Shown here: positions 25,705-33,158 of the stretch, piece by piece
Layout: each line of letters opens with the position of its first letter
Numbering within the stretch: the stretch's first letter is position 1
NCBI GenBank assembly: GCA_021774695.1
Contig: JAJFIU010000056.1
Span: forward strand, 1-33,508
DNA: 33,508 bases
Reading direction: 5' to 3'
DNA from: Alphaproteobacteria bacterium
GTDB taxonomy: Bacteria > Pseudomonadota > Alphaproteobacteria > Sphingomonadales > Kordiimonadaceae
The notes under the pieces: model-generated
Databases searched by the model: none
Seen by the model: the letters and a program-made list of their open reading frames with translations, nothing else
Told to the model about the DNA's origin: nothing
Made by a program: the position numbers and the translations under genes

Positions 25705-26256
25705 CTAGTCTTCGGGCTTCGCCGGAAACTCGCCGTCGCCGTGCAGCCAAGCGGCGTGCTTTGGCGCTTTTTTAGTGCGCGCCCATTCTTCCAGCATAGC
25801 CGGAGCGACGCGCTTCAGTTCCTCCAGCATACCGGGTTTAGCGGTATTTGCCGCGAGCTCAAGCCGATGGCCGTTAGGGTCAAAAAAGTAGATTGACTTG
25901 AATATCGTGTGCTCGGTTGGACCAAGAACCTCAATGCCAGCCGCTGTCAGGCGTTCTTTGGCCGCCAGAAGCGCATCCATGTCTTCTACTTCAAAAGCAA
26001 TATGCTGAACCCATTCCGGCGTATTCCTGTCCCGGTCCATGTCTTCCTGGTTTGGCAATTCAAAAAACGCCAACACGTTGCCGTTCCCGGCATCCAGAAA
26101 CAGATGCATATAGGGGTCGGGTTCTCCGGTAGAAGGTACCTCGTCTTCGGCAATGGCCAGCATGAAATCCATATTCAGGTGTTTCTGGTAAAACTCTACC
26201 GTTTCCTTGGCATCGTTACACCGATACGCCACATGGTGAATGCGTTTCAAATCCAT
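25705..26256 (-). CDS. VOC-fold metalloprotein in the tyrosine operon; candidate ring-cleaving dioxygenase
   Basis: The 183-residue protein has two beta-alpha-beta modules of the VOC (glyoxalase/extradiol dioxygenase) superfamily. Candidate metal ligands are His8 (KRIHHVAYRC), His85 (WVQHIAFEVEDMD) and Glu133 (FFDPNGHRLEL). Glu66 (VLAFFEL) is at the place used as a fourth ligand in glyoxalase I. Residues 114-133 (TEH, then IY, then DPNG and E) fit the PROSITE extradiol-dioxygenase pattern as I recall it, with His116 and Tyr123 at the catalytic positions. The gene lies between hpd and fahA, where homogentisate dioxygenase is often found and is absent here. Replacement of HmgA is therefore possible, but a glyoxalase-like or detoxifying role is equally open. 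The C-terminal ~45 residues are Lys/Glu-rich and outside the fold. Confidence 0.8.
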   Translation of the reverse strand: MDLKRIHHVAYRCNDAKETVEFYQKHLNMDFMLAIAEDEVPSTGEPDPYMHLFLDAGNGNVLAFFELPNQEDMDRDRNTPEWVQHIAFEVEDMDALLAAKERLTAAGIEVLGPTEHTIFKSIYFFDPNGHRLELAANTAKPGMLEELKRVAPAMLEEWARTKKAPKHAAWLHGDGEFPAKPED

Positions 26257-26320
26257 CGACTAGCCTTTCTTGTAAAGCCTTCTGTATATAGCGTTCGGGC
26301 AACCGCCGCGAAGCGACCCA

Positions 26321-27409
26321 TCAAGCAGCATCTTCTTTATTCCCAACCACGCCGCGCGCTATCTGATCACGCTCTATAGATTCGAACAGTGCTTTAAAAT
26401 TGCCCTCGCCGAACCCTTCATCCTTTTTGCGTTGAATAAACTCAAAGAATATAGGTCCTATTTGCGTATCAGAGAAAATTTGCAGCAACAAACGCGGATC
26501 GCCGTCCTCGGTTGATCCGTCCAACAATATGCCCCGAGACTGCAGCTGGTCAACTGGTTCGCCGTGGCCCGGCAACCGCTCGTCCAGCATTGCGTAATAT
26601 GTTTCTGGCGGCGCTGTCATAAACGGTACACCGCGTGCTTTTAAGCGGTCCCAGCACTCGATAAGATTATCACAGGAAAAAGCAATATGTTGGATGCCCT
26701 CGCCGTTATATTGCATCAAATATTCTTCAATTTGGCCGCTACCGCCACCTGATTCTTCATTAAGTGGAATGCGGATCAATCCGTCAGGAGCAGTCATAGC
26801 GCGGGACAGCAGGCCTGTATATTCTCCCTTGATGTCGAAATACCGAATTTCGCGGAAGTTGAAAAATGTTTCGTAAAATGTGGACCAATAGTCCATCCGC
26901 CCGCGGTAAACATTGTGGGTCAGGTGATCAATCATTTTAAAGCCGCAGCCTACAGGATGGCGATCAACGCCCTCCAACCATTCAAAATCGATGTCGTAAA
27001 TCGATTGGCCTTCCTCAAACCGATCGATCAAATACAACATTGCGCCGCCAATGCCCTTTATGGCGGGCAACTTGAGCTCCATGGGGCCTGTCGGCACATC
27101 AACCGGCTGAGCACCCAAATCAAGCGCGCGCGCATATGCAAGGCCTGCGTCCTTGACCCGAAACGCCATCCCAGACGCGCACGGACCATGCTCTTCGGCG
27201 AAATAGGCGGCAGGTGATTTGGGCTCATAATTGGTGATAAAATTTATGTCGCCCTGGCGCCAAAGATCCACGTCTTTCGAGCGATGGCGCGCAACTAACG
27301 TGAAACCCATCATTTCAAAAACTGGTTCAAGCAAGCCTTTTTCCGCCGCTGCAAATTCGACAAACTCGAACCCACACAGGCCCATCGGGTTATCAAATAA
27401 ATCTGCCAT
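26321..27409 (-). CDS. hpd: 4-Hydroxyphenylpyruvate dioxygenase
   Basis: This Fe(II) enzyme converts 4-hydroxyphenylpyruvate to homogentisate. The 362 residues form two VOC-type halves. The iron ligands are His162 ([12 protein letters not shown]), His241 ([13 protein letters not shown]) and Glu323 ([20 protein letters not shown]), all at the numbering expected for the Pseudomonas-type enzyme (161/240/322). The C-terminal [15 protein letters not shown] is the gate helix typical of HPPD. The ATG at 27409 follows a TTTGGAG ribosome binding site. It is first in the operon hpd-VOC-fahA-maiA and diverges from a marR gene. A perfect palindrome in the shared intergenic region is the probable control site. 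Confidence 0.97.
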   Translation of the reverse strand: MADLFDNPMGLCGFEFVEFAAAEKGLLEPVFEMMGFTLVARHRSKDVDLWRQGDINFITNYEPKSPAAYFAEEHGPCASGMAFRVKDAGLAYARALDLGAQPVDVPTGPMELKLPAIKGIGGAMLYLIDRFEEGQSIYDIDFEWLEGVDRHPVGCGFKMIDHLTHNVYRGRMDYWSTFYETFFNFREIRYFDIKGEYTGLLSRAMTAPDGLIRIPLNEESGGGSGQIEEYLMQYNGEGIQHIAFSCDNLIECWDRLKARGVPFMTAPPETYYAMLDERLPGHGEPVDQLQSRGILLDGSTEDGDPRLLLQIFSDTQIGPIFFEFIQRKKDEGFGEGNFKALFESIERDQIARGVVGNKEDAA

Positions 27410-27485
27410 GGTTCAACACTCCAAAAAACATGTATAGAAAAGCTGTATAATGATTTTACTTGTCTCAAACATCGTAAGAACACAT

Positions 27486-27507
27486 ATTAGTTTCATGCGA
27501 AACTAAT
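27486..27507. promoter_or_regulatory. Probable MarR operator between hpd and marR
   Basis: ATTAGTTTC (27486-27494) and GAAACTAAT (27499-27507) are perfect 9-base arms with a 4-base ATGC spacer. The 22-base size is typical of MarR-family operators. It lies 31 bases upstream of the marR start and about 80 bases upstream of hpd, overlapping a weak plus-strand promoter-like pair (TTGTCT at 27460-27465, CATATT at 27483-27488). Repression of both directions is the simplest reading. Confidence 0.7.
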
Positions 27508-27538
27508 TGCAACCGCTGTGACCATGTCAGGAGAAAAA

Positions 27539-27982
27539 ATGTCGGACGGCACACTTTTACTATCAAATTTTCTGCCGTACCGGCTTTCGGTTTTGTCAAA
27601 CCGGATCAGCAGGTCCATCGCTGACGGATATGAGGAACGGTTTCAACTATCGTTGCCTGAATGGCGTGTAATGGCGGTTTTAGGGCAAGAACCAAACTTG
27701 TCTGCGGGTCAGGTTGCGGATCGTACTGCGATGGATAAGGTTGCCGTTTCACGAGCGGTTAACAAACTTCTGGAGTCTGGTCGGCTTGAGCGGCATTTTG
27801 CCGATGAAGACCGCCGACGGTCTGTTTTGGCCCTATCTAAAACAGGAAAAGACATATACCGCGATGTCAAACCAATCGCGCTGGGTTACGAATCGAAATT
27901 GCTTGAGCATTTCTCGGAAAGCGAAAAATCGCAGTTGAACACCCTGCTCAATAAACTGGATTCTATCCGGGTTCAGACCTAG
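27539..27982 (+). CDS. MarR-family transcriptional regulator of tyrosine degradation (probable)
   Basis: A 147-residue winged-helix protein of normal MarR size. Helical N-terminus (YRLSVLSNRISRSIADGYEE), then the DNA-binding part: LSLPEWRVMAVLGQEPNLSA, GQVADRTAMDKVAVSRAVNK (recognition helix) and LERHFADEDRRRSVLALSKT (wing with the family DxRR). A C-terminal dimerisation helix follows. An AGGAG ribosome binding site lies 5 bases before the ATG at 27539, which fixes the start. It diverges from hpd with a 22-base palindrome between them, so regulation of the tyrosine operon, perhaps with homogentisate or hydroxyphenylpyruvate as ligand, is likely but inferred. It is convergent with the EAL gene, 12 bases apart. 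Confidence 0.92.
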   Translation: MSDGTLLLSNFLPYRLSVLSNRISRSIADGYEERFQLSLPEWRVMAVLGQEPNLSAGQVADRTAMDKVAVSRAVNKLLESGRLERHFADEDRRRSVLALSKTGKDIYRDVKPIALGYESKLLEHFSESEKSQLNTLLNKLDSIRVQT

Positions 27983-27994
27983 TGGCGAAATTGG

Positions 27995-29068
27995 TCAGAC
28001 AGCGATAAGAATTTGATCAAGGGGTTTGTCCTTTGGAAACCCGATATAATAGCCTTGCAGATAGTCGACCCCAAGGCGGGTGAGAATATCAGCAGTGTCC
28101 ATATCTTCAACACCCTCTGCGATCACTTCAATGTCAGAATCTTTGGCTGAATCAACCAGGTTGGCGATCAGGTTCCACTTTTTCTGGTCCATTTTGAGGT
28201 CATTCACCAAAGACTTATCAAGCTTGATAAAATCTGGGCCCACTTCAACCAGACCAATCAGGTTATTGAAACCGCTGCCGAAGTCATCCATTGCCACACG
28301 AACACCCTGCGCGTGCAATTTAACTACTACTTTTCTGAGGGCATCAACCGACGCCAGCTGCTGACTTTCTACCAATTCAAACACAATTTGCTCGGGCGGA
28401 ATCTCGCATTTGACCAAGACTGCCTGTAGCCACGCATCAAACCCGGCTTCGTTACCGATTGTATGTGGCAGAACATTGACAAATACATCTGTTTGCACGT
28501 TGTTTATCTTGGCGGTACGCGTAGCACTTTCGCCTGCAGCCAAATCCAGCGCATATGACATACCGCACTGTTCTGCCGTGCTAAACAGGCTAGGCGCAGG
28601 AATATCGGTGCCGTCTGTATGCAAGCCGCGCATGAGAAATTCATACCCCAAAACATCGGCACGGTTTTTTGCCCTGACGATAGGCTGCATCAACGAGCGA
28701 TAGCGACGATCCATCAACATGTCGCCCAGCCACCGCGCCAACAATTGTGTTTCATGAAATTCGATGGACCGCAGGCGACCAAAGTCAAACAAGTCAGGCC
28801 GCGCGGAATCGGTCATTAAAATTGAAATCTGGCGTTTCTCTTTTTCATTCAGAAAACTGCTCAATACAGGAAGGCAAGTTTCGAAATCGTCGCACAAGAA
28901 ACAATGGACCCGTTCGTCCCCTAACGGATACTCGATAAAACCTGCTGCCAACATGCGCGATCGAACTCGCGCGGCAAGCCGCCAGTTTTCATACCAAAAA
29001 AAGATATGACCTAAACCATTTACGGGTTGAAATTTATTCACCTGAAACACACGCGTCCCCAAACACAT
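27995..29068 (-). CDS. EAL-domain protein, probable cyclic-di-GMP phosphodiesterase
   Basis: 357 residues. The EAL domain spans about 118-355 and appears catalytically complete: Glu143 in GYEFLMRG (an EFL variant of EAL), Asn198 (FVNVLP), Glu231 (VFELVES), Asp261/Asp262 (MDDFGSGFNN), Lys282 (FIKLDKSL), Glu318 (IAEGVED) and Gln338 (LQGYYIG). Hydrolysis of c-di-GMP to pGpG is therefore expected. No GGDEF or receiver domain and no membrane segment is present. The first ~115 residues (FFWYENWRLAARVR, VHCFLCDDFETCL, ISILMTDSARPDLF) form an unassigned cytoplasmic input region with three cysteines. It lies 37 bases downstream of the asparaginase gene on the same strand, possibly in the same transcript. 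Confidence 0.9.
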   Translation of the reverse strand: MCLGTRVFQVNKFQPVNGLGHIFFWYENWRLAARVRSRMLAAGFIEYPLGDERVHCFLCDDFETCLPVLSSFLNEKEKRQISILMTDSARPDLFDFGRLRSIEFHETQLLARWLGDMLMDRRYRSLMQPIVRAKNRADVLGYEFLMRGLHTDGTDIPAPSLFSTAEQCGMSYALDLAAGESATRTAKINNVQTDVFVNVLPHTIGNEAGFDAWLQAVLVKCEIPPEQIVFELVESQQLASVDALRKVVVKLHAQGVRVAMDDFGSGFNNLIGLVEVGPDFIKLDKSLVNDLKMDQKKWNLIANLVDSAKDSDIEVIAEGVEDMDTADILTRLGVDYLQGYYIGFPKDKPLDQILIAV

Positions 29069-29088
29069 TAATTACCGGCCGGTCATTA
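29069..29088. promoter_or_regulatory. GC-core palindrome just upstream of the EAL gene
   Basis: TAATTACCGG and CCGGTCATTA abut as a 20-base dyad with one mismatched pair and a perfect ACCGGCCGGT core. It begins one base upstream of the EAL start codon, inside the 37-base gap after asparaginase. A regulatory site or a translation-blocking hairpin is possible. Confidence 0.35.
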
Positions 29089-29105
29089 ACGGCGCTGTTC
29101 AGGAA

Positions 29106-30080
29106 TTAAACGTGTTTAACCACGCGTGTAAATTCCTGGCGCCAGTCCGGCTTTTCCAATCCAAGAATAAGTGACAGCAATATTCGAGCTTTTCTTCCGC
29201 TCAACCTTCCTGCAGGCACCAATCCTTTGTTGAGAAGGTCGATTTCTGCGCCGCGGTATCCGTAGGTTCGCTCAAAAACTGAACCTGCACGAACACGGGA
29301 TGCCAAAATCACCGGAATTTTTGCCGCGATAGCAGCTAGTTTTTCCGCGATTTGTTCAGAGACATGCCCTGCACCGAATCCTTCAACAACTAATCCAGCA
29401 TATCCTGCACTCAAAATAGTATCGAAAAGGTTACCGTCGTCATTAAGAACGGCAGGTAACAGAGCAACAGGCGCAAATTCATCAGGAATATCAAAGGTTG
29501 GCGCCGGCTGAACCGGATGTAAAATTACGTTTCCTTCGGTGATCTGCCCCACAGGGCCGCGGATCGGACTCTGAAAGGCCGCTACATTCGAGGTGTGAGA
29601 CTTGGTTACATAAAAGGGGTGGTGGATTTCGTCGTTCATCACCAGTGAGACGGCTGGTCCATTTGATGTAAGTGCGGTTAGCGCTGCCGCCATCAAGTTG
29701 GCCCTGCCATCCGCGCCGGGCTGGGCAGGCGACCGCATCGCACCAGTAAATACCATTGGCGGGGGGCCGCCGTACAACAGGCTCGCCAAAAAGGCACATT
29801 CTTCCATGGTGTCAGTGCCCTGGGTGACCATTATCCCGCTGCAGGAAAGGCTTGCTGCACGTCTGCACAGTTCAGCAATTTCGGAAAAAAGCAGGTTTGC
29901 GCTGCCCTTCAGCGACAGACTTTCTGCAGAAATATCCGCGATTTCAGCCAGCTCAGGCGCGGCTGCGACAATATCATGGGCACCGAAGGTCGGGCGAACG
30001 CCCGACCCTGCATCCAGGGTCGGTGCCATCGAAATGGTGCCACCCAGGCTAAATATATGGAGTTGAGGCTTTTGATTCAT
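29106..30080 (-). CDS. L-asparaginase (asparaginase/glutaminase family), cytoplasmic
   Basis: The 324-residue enzyme hydrolyses asparagine to aspartate and ammonia. Both catalytic triads are visible. Thr15 lies in HIFSLGGTISMA, and Thr89-Asp90 lie in MVTQGTDTMEE with Lys160 in PFYVTKSHTSN. The FTGAMRSPAQPGADGRANLM segment is also characteristic. There is no signal peptide, so the enzyme is cytoplasmic. The true start is the ATG at 30080; the frame stays open upstream to 30437, but that part overlaps alanine dehydrogenase and codes for nothing recognisable. It follows ald by 22 bases, so the two form an operon releasing ammonia from alanine and asparagine. Some family members act on other amides; that cannot be excluded. 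Confidence 0.92.
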   Translation of the reverse strand: MNQKPQLHIFSLGGTISMAPTLDAGSGVRPTFGAHDIVAAAPELAEIADISAESLSLKGSANLLFSEIAELCRRAASLSCSGIMVTQGTDTMEECAFLASLLYGGPPPMVFTGAMRSPAQPGADGRANLMAAALTALTSNGPAVSLVMNDEIHHPFYVTKSHTSNVAAFQSPIRGPVGQITEGNVILHPVQPAPTFDIPDEFAPVALLPAVLNDDGNLFDTILSAGYAGLVVEGFGAGHVSEQIAEKLAAIAAKIPVILASRVRAGSVFERTYGYRGAEIDLLNKGLVPAGRLSGRKARILLSLILGLEKPDWRQEFTRVVKHV

Positions 30081-30102
30081 AACCCCGTGTTTAACGCATA
30101 AC

Positions 30103-31224
30103 TTATGCTGCGCCAATCGCTTCCTTTGCCGGTGTGAACGGCAAGTTTTGATCATTGGCGACTGCTTCGTAGGTGATAGCACCTGCACATACGTTAAGCC
30201 CGGCAAGCAGGTGCTCATCATCCGCCAATGCTTGCCTCCAGCCTTTGTTGGCAATTGCCAAGGCATAGCCAAGGGTAGCGTTATTGAGCGCAAGCGTGGA
30301 AGTGCGCGCGACCCCCCCTGGCATATTTGCAACGCAGTAATGCACCACATCATCAACCACATAAGTGGGGTTCTGGTGGGTAGTCGCCTTGGATGTCTCA
30401 AAACAGCCGCCCTGGTCAATTGCCACATCCACGACAACAGAACCGCGCATCATTTTGGCAATCATCTCACGGCTGACCAGCTTTGGTGCCGCCGCACCGG
30501 GGATCAAAACCGCACCAACCACCAAATCAGAGGCAAGCGCGTGTTCCTCAACAGAATCCTGCGTGGAGAAAATAGTTTTAACCTGGCCTTTAAAAATATC
30601 ATCAAGTTGCTGCATACGGCGAATTGACCGGTCGATGATGGTAACATCGGCGCCCATACCCACTGCCATGCGAGCCGCATTGGTGCCAACAACACCGCCG
30701 CCGATGATCGCAACTTTAGCAGGTGCCACGCCCGGCACGCCTCCCAGCAGCATACCGCGCCCGCCCTGGGCCATCTCCAGCGCATGAGCACCTGCCTGCA
30801 CAGACAACCGACCTGCAACTTCCGACATGGGGGCCAACAGCGGCAACCCGCCAAATCGGTCCGTTACGGTTTCGTATGCAATGGCAACTGCGCCTGACTT
30901 GATCAGCCCCTGCGTCTGCACGGGGTCTGGCGCAAGATGGAGATACGTATAAAGAATTTGGCCTTCACGCAGCATGTCACACTCAATCGGCTGCGGTTCT
31001 TTCACCTTCACAATCATATCTGCTTTGGCAAATATTTCTGCCGCCGTTGGAATTATTGTGGCACCCACCGCCATATACATTTCATTGGGAAATCCAATCG
31101 CGAAGCCTGCATTATGTTCGACAATAACGTCGTGCCCATGAACGATCAGCTCGCGCACCGAAGCGGGGGTCAGACCAACCCGGTATTCATGATTTTTGAT
31201 TTCTTTTGGTACACCGATCAGCAT
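30103..31224 (-). CDS. ald: Alanine dehydrogenase
   Basis: NAD-dependent deamination of L-alanine to pyruvate and ammonia. At 373 residues it is very close to the Mycobacterium enzyme, and the active-site residues fall at identical numbers: Arg15 (EYRVGLTP), Lys75 (IVKVKEPQP), His96 (YTYLHLAPD) and Asp270 ([12 protein letters not shown]). The NAD-binding motif is [20 protein letters not shown]. The start at 31224 is preceded by GGAGAG; an ATG four codons upstream lacks a ribosome binding site. It is first in the operon ald-asparaginase and diverges from an Lrp/AsnC regulator. Regulators of that family commonly activate ald in response to alanine. Confidence 0.96.
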   Translation of the reverse strand: MLIGVPKEIKNHEYRVGLTPASVRELIVHGHDVIVEHNAGFAIGFPNEMYMAVGATIIPTAAEIFAKADMIVKVKEPQPIECDMLREGQILYTYLHLAPDPVQTQGLIKSGAVAIAYETVTDRFGGLPLLAPMSEVAGRLSVQAGAHALEMAQGGRGMLLGGVPGVAPAKVAIIGGGVVGTNAARMAVGMGADVTIIDRSIRRMQQLDDIFKGQVKTIFSTQDSVEEHALASDLVVGAVLIPGAAAPKLVSREMIAKMMRGSVVVDVAIDQGGCFETSKATTHQNPTYVVDDVVHYCVANMPGGVARTSTLALNNATLGYALAIANKGWRQALADDEHLLAGLNVCAGAITYEAVANDQNLPFTPAKEAIGAA

Positions 31225-31325
31225 GGCACTCTCCATTTAAGGGGAAAAAAGGCCCCCATTCGTTAGTTTTTGACAATCCAGGCCTTGCCCGGTCTCTGTA
31301 TTTTTCGAAATTTACTGCAGATTAT

Positions 31326-31354
31326 TTGACATGTCCTTGCATAGTCAGTCTAAT
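31326..31354 (+). promoter_or_regulatory. Sigma-70-like promoter of the Lrp/AsnC gene
   Basis: TTGACA at 31326-31331 is a perfect -35 hexamer, and TCTAAT at 31349-31354 is a one-mismatch -10 hexamer, with the ideal 17-base spacing. Transcription would start near 31361, giving a leader of about 50 bases to the ATG at 31413. A palindrome just downstream would let the regulator control it. Confidence 0.65.
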
Positions 31355-31367
31355 TTTACTATAAATT

Positions 31368-31382
31368 CACAAGAATCTTGTG
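31368..31382. promoter_or_regulatory. Palindrome at the start of the Lrp/AsnC transcript
   Basis: CACAAGA (31368-31374) and TCTTGTG (31376-31382) are perfect 7-base arms about a central A. The site lies roughly at +7 to +21 relative to the predicted promoter and 31 bases before the ATG. Its 15-base length suits Lrp/AsnC-family operators, and the location suits autorepression. Confidence 0.5.
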
Positions 31383-31412
31383 TTTCATATAAGTTTAATG
31401 AGCATTTCTTGC

Positions 31413-31883
31413 ATGGCAAAATTCGACAAAATTGACGCTACCATTCTTGATGAACTGCAACGCAATGGCCGACTTAGCAATGTTGAGTTGGCCGAACGAG
31501 CGGGGCTGTCCGAATCTGCGTGCCTGAGGCGGGTAAAGGGACTGGATGATAAAGGTGTCATCACCCATTATGCGGCACATCTGGATGCAACGGCTGTCGG
31601 GCTGCCCGGCACCGTGTTTGTTCGGGTTTCCCTGACAAGCCAGCGTGAAGAACAACTTCTTACATTTGAAGATGCAGTTGCCCACGTACCCGAAGTGATG
31701 GAATGTTATCTAATGAGCGGAGACGTGGATTATATCATCCGGGTCGTGGTTAAAGACGCCCCCGACTATGAGCGGGTCCACCATATATTAACCAGCCTGC
31801 CAGGGGTTGACCGTGTGCACTCCAGTTTTGCCCTCAGGACAATCCTGCGCAGAACCCGGCTGCCGCTTTCTCAACGAGTTTAG
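31413..31883 (+). CDS. Lrp/AsnC-family regulator, probably of ald
   Basis: A 156-residue protein of standard size. The N-terminal helix-turn-helix (KIDATILDELQRNGRLSN, VELAERAGLSESACLRRVKG) is followed by a linker strand and the C-terminal RAM/AsnC ligand domain (VFVRVSLTSQREEQL, VMECYLMSGDVDYIIRVVV, LPGVDRVHSSFALR). The G-D-x-D-Y motif typical of the effector pocket is intact. Several starts are possible; the ATG at 31413 puts the HTH at the normal distance from the N-terminus, and the GTG at 31380 lies inside a palindrome. Divergence from ald suggests an AldR-like role with alanine as effector, which is inference from context. It is convergent with the cysteine-synthase-like gene. Confidence 0.92.
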   Translation: MAKFDKIDATILDELQRNGRLSNVELAERAGLSESACLRRVKGLDDKGVITHYAAHLDATAVGLPGTVFVRVSLTSQREEQLLTFEDAVAHVPEVMECYLMSGDVDYIIRVVVKDAPDYERVHHILTSLPGVDRVHSSFALRTILRRTRLPLSQRV

Positions 31884-31932
31884 AGTCTGGGTCGCAGCGG
31901 ACTTAAGGTCCTGCCCCGTAAAATTTGCTAGA

Positions 31933-32931
31933 TTACAACCAGTCCGGAACCGGCAAATCTTTGCTGCGAAGGAATTCAGGATTGAATAGTTTCGATTGGT
32001 AACGCATACCGCTATCACAGAGTAGCGTTACGATTGTATGCCCCGGACCCATTTTTTTGGCAAGCTTGATGGCACCGGCCACATTAACACCTGACGATGA
32101 CCCCACGCACAGGCCTTCCTTCGCCAAAAGGTCAAACGCAATGTGCAGCGCTTCGGTGTCTGTTACCTGAAACGCCTCGTCAATCGGCGCATCTTCCAAA
32201 TTTGCGGTAATTCTGGATTGGCCAATACCCTCAGAGATCGAACTTCCCTCGGATTTCAGCTCGCCAGTAGTATAATAACTATAGAGCGCTGCCCCCATCG
32301 GGTCGGCTAGACCAATGACAATATCTTTATTAAGCGCCTTCAGTCCCATCCCGGTGCCAACCAGCGAGCCACCTGACCCAACAGCGGTGATGAAGGCATC
32401 CACCTTGCCGTCGGTTTGTCGCCAAACCTCTTGCGCCGTGGTTTTGATATGGGCTTCACGGTTAGCGACATTGTCAAATTGATTGGCCCAAATCACGCCG
32501 TGTTGTTCGGTTGCAGCTAATTCCTCAGCGGCACGCCGGGCAACATGCTGAAAATTGCCCGGTTTTGAATAGGGCGCAGCAGGCACAAGTTTCAATCCAG
32601 CACCCATTATTCGCAGGGTATCAATCTTTTCCTGACTTTGGGTTTCAGGCATAACAATAAGCGTGCGGTACCCTTTTGCATTTGCCACAACGGTCAGGCC
32701 GATGCCGGTATTTCCCGCTGTGCCTTCTACGATAAGGCCGCCAGGCTCCAACAGGCCTTTCCGTTCTGCTTCCTCGATGATATTCAGCGCAGGGCGATCT
32801 TTAAGCGAGCCACCCGGATTGGCAAATTCAGCTTTTCCCAAAATCGTACATCCAGTCAGCTCGGACGCATATTTCAATTTTATCATGGGCGTGTTGCCAA
32901 TCGCAGCGATCGCACCGGTCAGATCTGTCAT
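31933..32931 (-). CDS. cysK: Cysteine synthase family PLP enzyme
   Basis: A 332-residue fold-type II PLP enzyme, expected to make cysteine from O-acetylserine and sulfide. The PLP lysine is in ANPGGSLKDRPAL (K44). The substrate loop is IVEGTAGNTGIGLTVVANAK, the phosphate-binding glycine loop is TAVGSGGSLVGTGMGLK, and the C-terminal SSSGVNVAGAIKLAKKMG is also typical. At 332 residues it is about 20 longer than Escherichia coli CysK, and it has EGTAGNTG where CysK has EPTSGNTG. It may therefore belong to the CysK/cystathionine-beta-synthase-like side branch, so the exact substrate is uncertain. The ATG at 32931 is preferred over a TTG four codons upstream. No other cysteine gene is in the window. 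The 227 bases upstream hold only short inverted repeats (for example CAAACC/GGTTTG at 33095-33116). Confidence 0.85.
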   Translation of the reverse strand: MTDLTGAIAAIGNTPMIKLKYASELTGCTILGKAEFANPGGSLKDRPALNIIEEAERKGLLEPGGLIVEGTAGNTGIGLTVVANAKGYRTLIVMPETQSQEKIDTLRIMGAGLKLVPAAPYSKPGNFQHVARRAAEELAATEQHGVIWANQFDNVANREAHIKTTAQEVWRQTDGKVDAFITAVGSGGSLVGTGMGLKALNKDIVIGLADPMGAALYSYYTTGELKSEGSSISEGIGQSRITANLEDAPIDEAFQVTDTEALHIAFDLLAKEGLCVGSSSGVNVAGAIKLAKKMGPGHTIVTLLCDSGMRYQSKLFNPEFLRSKDLPVPDWL

Positions 32932-33158
32932 AGGAATGTCCAATGTTTAAAACTATTGCACGTTAAAGTGCGCATCGTTTCAGCTATTTCAATGGTTCGA
33001 TCAACTAATATTATTGTGATAGCGAACAAAAAATTCTAATCAAAGCTGCCACGCCCGCAATAAGTTGAGTTTGATTCTAACAGCCGGCAAATTGCAAACC
33101 TGCGAGAGCCGGTTTGAGCAGGAAAATATGACCGCATTTGTTGGAAGACAGTAAAATA

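Noticed and set aside
30081-30437. An in-frame N-terminal extension of the asparaginase reading frame
   Set aside because: It overlaps the 3' end of alanine dehydrogenase on the same strand in another frame and encodes nothing asparaginase-like; the family motif begins at the ATG at 30080.
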